The position numbers and the translations under genes were made by a program. A stretch of 64,000 bases of DNA. Source: Ulva prolifera (Eukaryota; Chlorophyta; Ulvophyceae; Ulvales; Ulvaceae). Below, piece after piece: positions 1 to 10,277 of the stretch. Each line of letters opens with the position of its first letter. The stretch's first letter is position 1. The stretch is taken from assembly GCA_023078555.1 (NCBI GenBank), contig CM041199.1, forward strand, positions 8,561,315-8,625,314. The letters run 5' to 3'. The notes under the pieces were generated by a model. It saw nothing but the letters and a program-made list of their open reading frames with translations, was not told the origin of the DNA and ran no database searches.

Positions 1-49
1 CCCCAATCCAGGCTCGTGCCCAACGTGAAGCTCGTACCCCAATCTCGAG
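1..49 (+). repeat. A-type monomer, reference copy
   Basis: First complete unit and the reference for class A. After the shared opening CCCCAATCCAGG it reads CTCGTGCCCAACGTGAAGC and ends TACCCCAATCTCGAG. It has four CpG sites, an AACGTG core and no AAGATGG motif. Variants elsewhere change CGTG to CATG, AACGTG to AACGTT (which puts a TAA in one plus-strand frame), AACGTG to AATGTG, and TACCCC to TATACC. A-type units recur 147 or 196 bp apart, so they are the best phase marker of the array. Confidence 0.95.
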
Positions 50-98
50 CCCCAATCCAGGCTGGAGCCCACCTCCAAGATGACACCCCATTCTCGAG
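50..98 (+). repeat. B-type monomer, reference copy
   Basis: Reference for class B: the shared opening is followed by CTGGAGCCCACCTCCAAGAT and the unit ends CACCCCATTCTCGAG. This copy has GATGACACC; most B units have GATGGCACC. Common alternatives at the centre are CCCAACTCC, CCTAACTCC, CCCAAATCC, GGAACCCACC and GCCAACCTCC. It normally follows A and precedes C. Most copies carry CCAAGATGG, a YY1-like core. Confidence 0.94.
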
Positions 99-147
99 CG
101 CCAATCCAGGCTCGAGCCCCACTCCAAGATGGCACCACAATCTCTAG
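99..147 (+). repeat. C-type monomer, reference copy
   Basis: Reference for class C: contains the 10-bp perfect palindrome GGCTCGAGCC, then CCACTCCAAGATGGCACCAC and the ending AATCTCTAG. This copy starts CGCC instead of CCCC. Sub-variants replace CCCACTCC with CCGACTCC, CCGTCTCC, CCATCTCC or CCGTGTCC; the sub-variant present is diagnostic of array domain. The ending CTCTAG or CTCTTG usually precedes an A-type unit, whereas C units ending CTCGAG are followed by a second C-like unit (C'). Confidence 0.94.
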
Positions 148-239
148 CCCCAATCTAGGCTCGTGCCCAACGTGAAGCTCGTACCCCAATCTCGAGCCCC
201 AATCCAGGCTGGAGCCCAACTCCAAGATGGCACCCCATT

Positions 240-263
240 CTCGAGCCCCAATCCAGGCTCGAG
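240..263 (+). repeat. Inverted repeat at a B/C monomer junction (example)
   Basis: Arms CTCGAGCC (240-247) and GGCTCGAG (256-263) are perfect reverse complements around the 8-nt loop CCAATCCA (248-255). The left arm is the end of a B unit plus the start of the next unit; the right arm lies inside a C unit. The arrangement recurs wherever a CTCGAG-ending unit precedes a C-type unit, so it is present throughout the array. It could form a hairpin in single-stranded DNA or RNA. Confidence 0.9.
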
Positions 264-1903
264 CCCCACTCCAAGATGGTACCCCAATCTCGAGCCTCAA
301 TCCAGGCTCGAGCCCGTCTCCAAGATGGCACCACAATCTCTTGCCCCAATCCAGGCTCGTGCCCAACGTGAAGCTCGTACCCCAATCTCGAGCCCCAATC
401 CAGGCTGGAGCCCACCTCCAAGATTGCACCCCATTCTCGAGCCCCAATCCAGGCTCGAGCCCCACTCCAAGATGGCACCCCAATCTCTAGCCCCAATCCA
501 GGCTCGTGCCCAACGTGAAGCTCGTACCCCAATCTCGAGCCCCAATCCAGGCTGGAGCCCACCTCCAAGATGGGACCCCATTCTCGAGCCCCAATCCAGG
601 CTCGAGCCCCACTCCAAGATGGCTCCCAATATCTAGCCCCAATCCAGGCTCGAGCCCCACTCCAATATGGTACCCCAATTTCTAGCCCCAATCCTGGCTC
701 GTGCCCAACGTGAAGCTCGTACCCCAATCTCGAGCCCCAATCCAAGCTGGAGCCCACCTCCAAGATGACACCCCATTCTCGAGCCCCAATCCAGGCCCGA
801 GCCCCACTCCAAGATGGTACCCCAATCTCGAGCCCCAATCCAGGCTCGTGCCCAACGTTAAGCTCGTACCCCAATCTCGAGCCCCAGTCCAGGCTGGAGC
901 CCACCTCCAAGATGGCACCCCATTCACGAGCCCCAATCCAAGCTCGAGCCCGACTCCAAGATGGCACCACAATCTCTAGCCCCAATCCAGGCTCATGCCC
1001 AACGTGAAGCTCGTACCCCAGTCTCGAGCCCCAATCCAGGCTGGAGCCCAACTCCAAGATGGCACCCCATTCTCGAGCCCCAATCCAGGCTCGAGCCCCA
1101 CTCCAAGATGGTACCCCAATCTCGTGCCCCAATCCAAGCTCGTGCCCAACGTTAAGCTCGTACCCCAATCTCGAGCCCCAGTCCAGGCTCGAGCCTGTCT
1201 CCAAGATGGCACCACAATCTCTTGCCCCAATCCAGGCTCGTGCCCAACGTTAAGCTCGTACCCCAATCTCGAGCCCCAATCCAGGCTGGAGCCCAACTCC
1301 AAGATGGCACCCCATTCTCGAGCCCCAATCCAGGCTGGAGCCCCACTCCAAGATGGTACCCCAATCTCGAGCCCCAATCCAGGCTCGAGCCCGACTCCAA
1401 GATGGCACCACAATCTCTAGCCCCACTCCAGGCTCGTGCCCAACGTGAAGCTCGTACCCCAATCTCGAGCCCCAATCCAGGCTGGAGCCCAACTCCAAGA
1501 TGGCACACCATTCTCGAGCCCCAATCCAGGCTGGAGCCCCACTCCAAGATGGCTCCCAATATCTAGCCCCAATCCAGGCTCGAGCCCCACTCCAAGATGG
1601 AACCACAATCTCTAGCCCCTATCCGGCCTCATGCCCAACGTGAAGCTCGTACCCCACTCTCGAGCCCCAATCCAGGCTGGAGCCCACCTCCAAGATGGCA
1701 CCCCATTCTCGAGCCCCAATCCAGGCTCGAGCCCCACTCCAAGATGGCACCACAATCTCTAGCCCCAATCCAGGCTCATGCCCAACGTGAAGCTCGTACC
1801 CCAATCTCGAGCCCCAATCCAGGCTGGAGCCTAACTCCAAGATGGCACCCCATTCTCGAGCCCCAATCCAGGCTCGAGCCCCACTCCAAGATGGCACCCC
1901 GAT

Positions 1904-1927
1904 CTCGAGCCCCAATCCGGGCTCGAG
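1904..1927 (+). repeat. Extended 9-bp inverted repeat in CCGGG variant monomer
   Basis: Where AATCCAGGCTCGAG is replaced by AATCCGGGCTCGAG, the junction hairpin grows to 9 bp: CTCGAGCCC at 1904-1912 and GGGCTCGAG at 1919-1927, with the 6-nt loop CAATCC. The same variant is common in the 3-27 kb domain (for example at 3580-3590, 7940-7950, 11030-11040). Confidence 0.88.
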
Positions 1928-2391
1928 CCCCACTCCAAGATGGCACCCCAATCTCTAGCCCCAATCCAGGCTCGTGCCCAACGTTAAGCTCGTACCCCAA
2001 TCTCGAGCCCCAATCCAGGCTGGAGCCCAACTCCAAGATGGCACCCCATTCTCGAGCCCCAATCCAGGCTGGAGCCCCACTCCAAGATGGTACCCCAATC
2101 TCGAGCCCCAATCGAGGCTCGAGCCCGACTCCAAGATGGCACCACAATCTCTAGCCCCACTCCAGGCTCGTGCCCAACGTGAAGCTCGTACCCCAATCTC
2201 GAGCCCCAATCCAGGCTGGAGCCCACCTCCAAGATGGCACCCCATTCTCGAGCCCCAATCCATGCTCGAGCCCCACTCCAAGATGGCACCCCGATCTCGA
2301 GCCCCAATCCGGGCTCGAGCCCCACTCCAAGATGGCACCCCAATCTCTAGCCCCAATCAAGGCTCGTGCCCAACGTTAAGCTCGTACCCCA

Positions 2392-3369
2392 ATCTCGAGC
2401 CCCAATCCAGGCTGGAACCCACCTCCAAGATGGCACCCCATTCTCGAGCCCCAATCCAGGCTCGAGCCCACTCCAAGATGGAACCACAATCTCTAGCCCC
2501 TATCCAGGCTCATGCCCAACGTGAAGCTCGTACCCCAATCTCGAGCCCCAATCCAGGCTGGAGCCCACCTCCAAGATGGCACCCCATTCTCGGGCCCCAA
2601 TCCAGGCTCGAGCCCCACTCCAAGATGGCACCCCAATCTCTAGCCCCAATCCAGGCTCGTGCCCAACGTTAAGCTCGTACCCCAATCTCGAGCCCCAGTC
2701 CAGGCTGGAGCCCACCTCCAAGATGGCACCCCATTCACGAGCCCCAATCCAAGCTCGAGCCCGACTCCAAGATGGCACCACCATCTCTAGCCCCAATCCA
2801 GGCTCATGCCCAACGTGAAGCTCGTACCCCAATCTCGAGCCCCAATCCAGGCTGGAGCCCAAATCCAAGATGGCACCCCGATCTCGAGCCCCAATCCAGG
2901 CTGGAACCCACCTCCAAGATGGCACCCCATTCTCGAGCCCCAATCCAGGCTCGAGCCCACTCCAAGATGGAACCACAATCTCTAGCCCCTATCCAGGCTC
3001 ATGCCCAACGTGAAGCTCGTACCCCAATCTCGAGCCCCAATCCAGGCTGGAGCCCACCTCCAAGATGGCACCCCATTCTCGGGCCCCAATCCAGGCTCGA
3101 GCCCCACTCCAAGATGGCACCCCAATCTCTAGCCCCAATCCAGGCTCGTGCCCAACGTTAAGCTCGTACCCCAATCTCGAGCCCCAGTCCAGGCTGGAGC
3201 CCACCTCCAAGATGGCACCCCATTCACGAGCCCCAATCCAAGCTCGAGCCCGACTCCAAGATGGCACCACCATCTCTAGCCCCAATCCAGGCTCATGCCC
3301 AACGTGAAGCTCGTACCCCAATCTCGAGCCCCAATCCAGGCTGGAGCCCAAATCCAAGATGGCACCCCG
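2392..3369 (+). repeat. 489-bp tandem duplication (two copies)
   Basis: Copy one is 2392-2880 and copy two 2881-3369. Shared landmarks lie exactly 489 bp apart: GGAACCCACC (2414/2903), GGAACCACAATC (2481/2970) and CGATCTCGAG at the right ends. 489 is ten monomers minus one base; the missing base is in a C unit reading CGAGCCCACTCC in place of CGAGCCCCACTCC (near 2465 and 2954). The match fails at 2391 (A versus G at 2880), which marks the left edge. Confidence 0.88.
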
Positions 3370-3475
3370 ATCTCGAGCCCCAATCCAGGCTGGAGCCCAA
3401 CTCCAAGATGGCACCCCATTCTCGAGCCCCAATCCAGGCTCGAGCCCCACTCCAAGATGGCACCACAATCTCTAG

Positions 3476-4161
3476 CCCCAATCCAGGCTCATGCCCAACG
3501 TGAAGCTCGTACCCCAATCTCGAGCCCCAATCCAGGCTGGAGCCTAACTCCAAGATGGCACCCCATTCTCGAGCCCCAATCCGGGCTCGAGCCCCACTCC
3601 AAGATGGCACCCCAATCTCTAGCCCCAATCCAGGCTCGTGCCCAACGTTAAGCTCGTACCCCAATCTCGAGCCCCAATCCAGGCTGGAGCCCAACTCCAA
3701 GATGGCACCCCATTCTCGAGCCCCAATCCAGGCTGGAGCCCCACTCCAAGATGGTACCCCAATCTCGAGCCCCAATCCAGGCTCGAGCCCCACTCCAAGA
3801 TGGCACCACAATCTCTAGCCCCACTCCAGGCTCATGCCCAACGTGAAGCTCGTATTCCAATCTCGAGCCCCAATCCAGGCTGGAGCCTAACTCCAAGATG
3901 GCACCCCATTCTCGAGCCCCAATCCGGGCTCGAGCCCCACTCCAAGATGGCACCCCAATCTCTAGCCCCAATCCAGGCTCGTGCCCAACGTTAAGCTCGT
4001 ACCCCAATCTCGAGCCCCAATCCAGGCTGGAGCCCAACTCCAAGATGGCACCCCATTCTCGAGCCCCAATCCAGGCTGGAGCCCCACTCCAAGATGGTAC
4101 CCCAATCTCGAGCCCCAATCCAGGCTCGAGCCCGACTCCAAGATGGCACCACAATCTCTAG
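3476..4161 (+). repeat. 343-bp tandem repeat (7 monomers), two copies
   Basis: Units 3476-3818 and 3819-4161 each hold one 196-bp and one 147-bp module. Both contain the AACGTT form of A, the CCGGG form of C and the GGTACC-bearing C unit. Differences are small, for example CGTATTCC near 3853 where the other copy has CGTACCCC. Confidence 0.85.
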
Positions 4162-5190
4162 CCCCACTCCAGGCTCGTGCCCAACGTGAAGCTCGTACCC
4201 CAATCTCGAGCCCCAATCCAGGCTGGAGCCCAACTCCAAGATGGCACACCATTCTCGAGCCCCAATCCAGGCTAGAGCCCCACTCCAAGATGGTACCCCA
4301 ATCTCGAGCCCCAATCCAGGCTCGAGCCCGTCTCCAAGATGGCACCACAATCTCTTGCCCCAATCCAGGCTCGTGCCCAACGTGAAGCTCGTACCCCAAT
4401 CTCGAGCCCCAATCCAGGCTGGAGCCCACCTCCAAGATGGCACCCCATTCTCGGGCCCCAATCCAGGCTCGAGCCCCACTCCAAGATGGCACCACAATCT
4501 CTAGCCCCAATCCAGGCTCATGCCCAACGTGAAGCTCGTACCCCAATCTCGAGCCCCAATCCAGGCTGGAGCCTAACTCCAAGATGGCACCCCATTCTCG
4601 AGCCCCAATCCGGGCTCGAGCCCCACTCCAAGATGGCACCCCAATCTCTAGCCCCAATCCAGGCTCGTGCCCAACGTTAAGCTCGTACCCCAATCTCGAG
4701 CCCCAATCCAGGCTGGAGCCCAACTCCAAGATGGCACCCCATTCTCGAGCCCCAATCCAGGCTGGAGCCCCACTCCAAGATGGTACCCCAATCTCGAGCC
4801 CCAATCCAGGCTCGAGCCCGACTCCAAGATGGCACCACAATCTCTAGCCCCACTCCAGGCTCGTGCCCAACGTGAAGCTCGTACCCCAATCTCGAGCCCC
4901 AATCCAGGCTGGAGCCCAACTCCAAGATGGCACACCATTCTCGAGCCCCAATCCAGGCTAGAGCCCCACTCCAAGATGGTACCCCAATCTCGAGCCCCAA
5001 TCCAGGCTCGAGCCCGTCTCCAAGATGGCACCACAATCTCTTGCCCCAATCCAGGCTCGTGCCCAACGTGAAGCTCGTACCCCAATCTCGAGCCCCAATC
5101 CAGGCTGGAGCCCACCTCCAAGATGGCACCCCATTCTCGGGCCCCAATCCAGGCTCGAGCCCCACTCCAAGATGGCACCCCAATCTCTAG
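3819..5190 (+). repeat. 686-bp higher-order repeat (14 monomers), two copies
   Basis: 3819-4504 and 4505-5190 match at an offset of 686 bp, twice the 343-bp step. Each has two unlike 343-bp halves: one with CCTAACTCC and CCGGG units, the other with the unusual GGCACACCATTCTCGAG and GGCTAGAGCC units (4247 and 4271; 4933 and 4957). This shows stepwise growth of a repeat unit: 49, 147/196, 343, 686. Confidence 0.85.
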
Positions 5191-6072
5191 CCCCAATCCA
5201 GGCTCGTGCCCAACGTGAAGCTCGTACCCCAGTCTCGAGCCCCAATCCAGGCTGGAGCCCACCTCCAAGATGGGACCCCATTCTCGAGCCCCAATCCAGG
5301 CTCGAGCCCCACTCCAAGATGGCACCCCAATCTCTAGCCCCAATCCAGGTTCGTGCCCAACGTTAAGCTCGTACCCCAATCTCGAGCCCCAGTCCAGGCT
5401 GGAGCCCACCTCCAAGATGGCACCCCATTCACGAGCCCCAATCCAAGCTCGAGCCCGACTCCAAGATGGCACCACCATCTCTAGCCCCAATCCAGGCTCA
5501 TGCCCAACGTGAAGCTCGTACCCCAATCTCGAGCCCCAATCCAGGCTGGAGCCTAACTCCAAGATGGCACCCCATTCTCGAGCCCCAATCCGGGCTCGAG
5601 CCCCACTCCAAGATGGCACCCCAATCTCTAGCCCCAATCCAGGCTCGTGCCCAACGTGAAGCTCGTACCCCAGTCTCGAGCCCCAATCCAGGCTGGAGCC
5701 CACCTCCAAGATGGGACCCCATTCTCGAGCCCCAATCCAGGCTCGAGCCCCACTCCAAGATGGCACCCCAATCTCTAGCCCCAATCCAGGTTCGTGCCCA
5801 ACGTTAAGCTCGTACCCCAATCTCGAGCCCCAGTCCAGGCTGGAGCCCACCTCCAAGATGGCACCCCATTCACGAGCCCCAATCCAAGCTCGAGCCCGAC
5901 TCCAAGATGGCACCACCATCTCTAGCCCCAATCCAGGCTCATGCCCAACGTGAAGCTCGTACCCCAATCTCGAGCCCCAATCCAGGCTGGAGCCCAACTC
6001 CAAGATGGCACCCCATTCTCGAGCCCCAATCCAGGCTGGAGCCCCACTCCAAGATGGTACCCCAATCTCGAG
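5191..6072 (+). repeat. 441-bp tandem duplication (9 monomers), two copies
   Basis: 5191-5631 and 5632-6072 are offset by 441 bp. Both carry CCAGTCTCGAG, GATGGGACCCC (near 5269 and 5710), the rare GGTTCGTGCC form of A (near 5347 and 5788) and CACCACCATCTC. The copies part company in the last B unit (CCTAACTCC near 5552 versus CCCAACTCC near 5993). Confidence 0.82.
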
Positions 6073-6624
6073 CCCCAATCCAGGCTCGAGCCCGACTCCA
6101 AGATGGCACCACAATCTCTAGCCCCACTCCAGGCTCGTGCCCAACGTGAAGCTCGTACCCCAATCTCGAGCCCCAATCCAGGCTGGAGCCCAACTCCAAG
6201 ATGGCACACCATTCTCGAGCCCCAATCCAGGCTAGAGCCCCACTCCAAGATGGTACCCCAATCTCGAGCCCCAATCCAGGCTCGAGCCCGTCTCCAAGAT
6301 GGCACCACAATCTCTTGCCCCAATCCAGGCTCGTGCCCAACGTGAAGCTCGTACCCCAATCTCGAGCCCCAATCCAGGCTGGAGCCCACCTCCAAGATGG
6401 CACCCCATTCTCGGGCCCCAATCCAGGCTCGAGCCCCACTCCAAGATGGCACCCCAATCTCTAGCCCCAATCCAGGCTCGTGCCCAACGTGAAGCTCGTA
6501 CCCCAGTCTCGAGCCCCAATCCAAGCTGGAGCCCACCTCCAAGATGGGACCCCATTCTCGAGCCCCAATCCAGGCTCGAGCCCCACTCCAATATGGCACC
6601 CCAATCTCTAGCCCCAATCCAGGT

Positions 6625-9600
6625 TCGTGCCCAACGTTAAGCTCGTACCCCAATCTCGAGCCCCAGTCCAGGCTGGAGCCCACCTCCAAGATGGCACCCC
6701 ATTCACGAGCCCCAATCCAAGCTCGAGCCCGACTCCAAGATGGCACCACCATCTCTAGCCCCAATCCAGGCTCATGCCCAACGTGAAGCTCGTACCCCAA
6801 TCTCGAGCCCCAATCCAGGCTGGAGCCCAAATCCAAGATGGCACCCCAATCTCGAGCCCCAATCCAGGCTGGAGCCTAACTCCAAGATGGCACACCATTC
6901 TTGAGCCCCAATCCAGGCTCGAGCCCCACTCCAAGATGGCACCCCGATCTCGAGCCCCAATCCGGGCTCGAGCCCCACTCCAAGATGGCACCCCAATCTC
7001 TAGCCCCAATCCAGGCTCGTGCCCAACGTTAAGCTCGTACCCCAATCTCGAGCCCCAGTCCAGGCTGGAGCCCAACTCCAAGATGGCACCCCATTCTCGA
7101 GCCCCAATCCAGGCTCGAGCCCCACTCCAAGATGGCACCCCAATCTCTAGCCCCAATCCAGGCTCGTGCCCAACGTTAAGCTCGTACCCCAATCTCGAGC
7201 CCCAGTCCAGGCTGGAGCCCACCTCCAAGATGGCACCCCATTCACGAGCCCCAATCCAAGCTCGAGCCCGACTCCAAGATGGCACCACCATCTCTAGCCC
7301 CAATCCAGGCTCATGCCCAACGTGAAGCTCGTACCCCAATCTCGAGCCCCAATCCAGGCTGGAGCCCAAATCCAAGATGGCACCCCGATCTCGAGCCCCA
7401 ATCCAGGCTGGAGCCCAACTCCAAGATGGCACCCCATTCTCGAGCCCCAATCCAGGCTCGAGCCCCACTCCAAGATGGCACCACAATCTCTAGCCCCAAT
7501 CCAGGCTCATGCCCAACGTGAAGCTCGTACCCCAATCTCGAGCCCCAATCCAGGCTGGAGCCTAACTCCAAGATGGCACCCCATTCTCGAGCCCCAATCC
7601 AAGCTCGAGCCCGACTCCAAGATGGCACCACCATCTCTAGCCCCAATCCAGGCTCATGCCCAACGTGAAGCTCGTACCCCAATCTCGAGCCCCAATCCAG
7701 GCTGGAGCCCAAATCCAAGATGGCACCCCGATCTCGAGCCCCAATCCAGGCTGGAGCCCAACTCCAAGATGGCACCCCATTCTCGAGCCCCAATCCAGGC
7801 TCGAGCCCCACTCCAAGATGGCACCACAATCTCTAGCCCCACTCCAGGCTCATGCCCAACGTGAAGCTCGTACCCCAATCTCGAGCCCCAATCCAGGCTG
7901 GAGCCTAACTCCAAGATGGCACCCCATTCTCGAGCCCCAATCCGGGCTCGAGCCCCACTCCAAGATGGCACCCCAATCTCTAGCCCCAATCCAGGCTCGT
8001 GCCCAACGTTAAGCTCGTACCCCAATCTCGAGCCCCAATCCAGGCTGGAGCCCAACTCCAAGATGGCACCCCATTCTCGAGCCCCAATCCAGGCTGGAGC
8101 CCCACTCCAAGATGGTACCCCAATCTCGAGCCCCAATCCAGGCTCGAGCCCGACTCCAAGATGGCACCACAATCTCTAGCCCCACTCCAGGCTCGTGCCC
8201 AACGTGAAGCTCGTACCCCAATCTCGAGCCCCAATCCAGGCTGGAGCCCAAATCCAAGATGGCACCCCGATCTCGAGCCCCAATCCAGGCTGGAGCCCAA
8301 CTCCAAGATGGCACCCCATTCTCGAGCCCCAATCCAGGCTCGAGCCCCACTCCAAGATGGCACCACAATCTCTAGCCCCAATCCAGGCTCATGCCCAACG
8401 TGAAGCTCGTACCCCAATCTCGAGCCCCAATCCAGGCTGGAGCCTAACTCCAAGATGGCACCCCATTCTCGAGCCCCAATCCAAGCTCGAGCCCGACTCC
8501 AAGATGGCACCACCATCTCTAGCCCCAATCCAGGCTCATGCCCAACGTGAAGCTCGTACCCCAATCTCGAGCCCCAATCCAGGCTGGAGCCCAAATCGAA
8601 GATGGCACCCCGATCTCGAGCCCCAATCCAGGCTGGAGCCCAACTCCAAGATGGCACCCCATTCTCGAGCCCCAATCCAGGCTCGAGCCCCACTCCAAGA
8701 TGGCACCACAATCTCTAGCCCCACTCCAGGCTCATGCCCAACGTGAAGCTCGTACCCCAATCTCGAGCCCCAATCCAGGCTGGAGCCTAACTCCAAGATG
8801 GCACCCCATTCTCGAGCCCCAATCCGGGCTCGAGCCCCACTCCAAGATGGCACCCCAATCTCTAGCCCCAATCCAGGCTCGTGCCCAACGTTAAGCTCGT
8901 ACCCCAATCTCGAGCCCCAATCCAGGCTGGAGCCCAACTCCAAGATGGCACCCCATTCTCGAGCCCCAATCCAGGCTGGAGCCCCACTCCAAGATGGTAC
9001 CCCAATCTCGAGCCCCAATCCAGGCTCGAGCCCGACTCCAAGATGGCACCACAATCTCTAGCCCCACTCCAGGCTCGTGCCCAACGTGAAGCTCGTACCC
9101 CAATCTCGAGCCCCAATCCAGGCTGGAGCCCAACTCCAAGATGGCACACCATTCTCGAGCCCCAATCCAGGCTAGAGCCCCACTCCAAGATGGTACCCCA
9201 ATCTCGAGCCCCAATCCAGGCTCGAGCCCGTCTCCAAGATGGCACCCCATTCTCGAGCCCCAATCCAAGCTCGAGCCCGACTCCAAGATGGCACCACCAT
9301 CTCTAGCCCCAATCCAGGCTCATGCCCAACGTGAAGCTCGTACCCCAATCTCGAGCCCCAATCCAGGCTGGAGCCCAAATCCAAGATGGCACCCCGATCT
9401 CGAGCCCCAATCCAGGCTGGAGCCCAACTCCAAGATGGCACCCCATTCTCGAGCCCCAATCCAGGCTCGAGCCCCACTCCAAGATGGCACCACAATCTCT
9501 AGTCCCACTCCAGGCTCATGCCCAACGTGAAGCTCGTACCCCAATCTCGAGCCCCAATCCAGGCTGGAGCCTAACTCCAAGATGGCACCCCATTCTCGAG

Positions 9601-10277
9601 CCCCAATCCAAGCTCGAGCCCGACTCCAAGATGGCACCACCATCTCTAGCCCCAATCCAGGCTCATGCCCAACGTGAAGCTCGTACCCCAATCTCGAGCC
9701 CCAATCCAGGCTGGAGCCCAAATCCAAGATGGCACCCCGATCTCGAGCCCCAATCCAGGCTGGAGCCCAACTCCAAGATGGCACCCCATTCTCGAGCCCC
9801 AATCCAGGCTCGAGCCCCACTCCAAGATGGCACCCCATTCTCGGGCCCCAATCCAGGCTCGAGCCCCACTCCAAGATGGCACCCCAATCTCTAGCCCCAA
9901 TCCAGGCTCGTGCCCAACGTGAAGCTCGTACCCCAGTCTCGAGCCCCAATCCAGGCTGGAGCCCACCTCCAAGATGGGACCCCATTCTCGAGCCCCAATC
10001 CAGGCTCGAGCCCCACTCCAAGATGGCACCCCAATCTCTAGCCCCAATCCAGGTTCGTGCCCAACGTTAAGCTCGTACCCCAATCTCGAGCCCCAGTCCA
10101 GGCTGGAGCCCACCTCCAAGATGGCACCCCATTCACGAGCCCCAATCCAAGCTCGAGCCCGACTCCAAGATGGCACCACCATCTCTAGCCCCAATCCAGG
10201 CTCATGCCCAACGTGAAGCTCGTACCCCAATCTCGAGCCCCAATCCAGGCTGGAGCCCAAATCCAAGATGGCACCCC
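6625..10277 (+). repeat. Block duplication P, copy 1 (offset 7,007 bp)
   Basis: This 3,653-bp block matches 13632-17284 at an offset of 7,007 bp (143 monomers). Its left edge is where GGTTCGTG (T at 6624) faces GGCTCGTG (C at 13631), and its right edge where CCCCAATC (A at 10278) faces CCCCGATC (G at 17285). A few private differences lie inside, such as CATG at 6774 versus CGTG at 13781, and AAATCGAAG near 8597 versus AAATCCAAG. Confidence 0.85.
7984..8865 (+). repeat. 882-bp higher-order repeat, copy 1
   Basis: Eighteen monomers from one AACGTT-type A unit to the next identical one. In the copies at 11071 and 11953 the internal A-to-A spacings are 196, 196, 147, 196 and 147 bp, and this copy has the same order of landmarks. 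It differs from the others at isolated bases, including AAATCGAAG near 8597. Confidence 0.88.

Larger units (their letters stand above)
1..2391 (+). repeat. Left mixed zone of the array
   Basis: A-B-C and A-B-C-C' modules without a clear longer period. A-type units start at 1, 148, 344, 491, 686 and 833, giving spacings of 147, 196, 147, 195 and 147; the 195 reflects a 48-bp C unit with GGCTCCCAATATCTAG near 621-638. The same 48-bp form recurs near 1545-1565. The marker GGAACCACAATCTCTAG with CCCCTATCC appears once here (ATG of the marker at 1597). The variant mix resembles the mosaic zone at 27-36 kb more than the adjacent 882-bp domain. No gene is seen. Confidence 0.85.

Noticed and set aside
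155-1204. Long minus-strand open reading frame (349 codons), and many similar ones across the window on both strands
   Set aside because: The predicted proteins are the satellite unit read with a 49-residue period. Overlapping frames are open on both strands at once, starts fall at arbitrary units, and ends fall at variant units such as AACGTTAA. No known domain or non-repetitive segment is present.
5340-5360. CENP-B box (TTCG then CG at the right distance)
   Set aside because: GGTTCGTGCCCAACG is the nearest match; the required A and the CGGG end of the NTTCGNNNNANNCGGGN pattern are missing.
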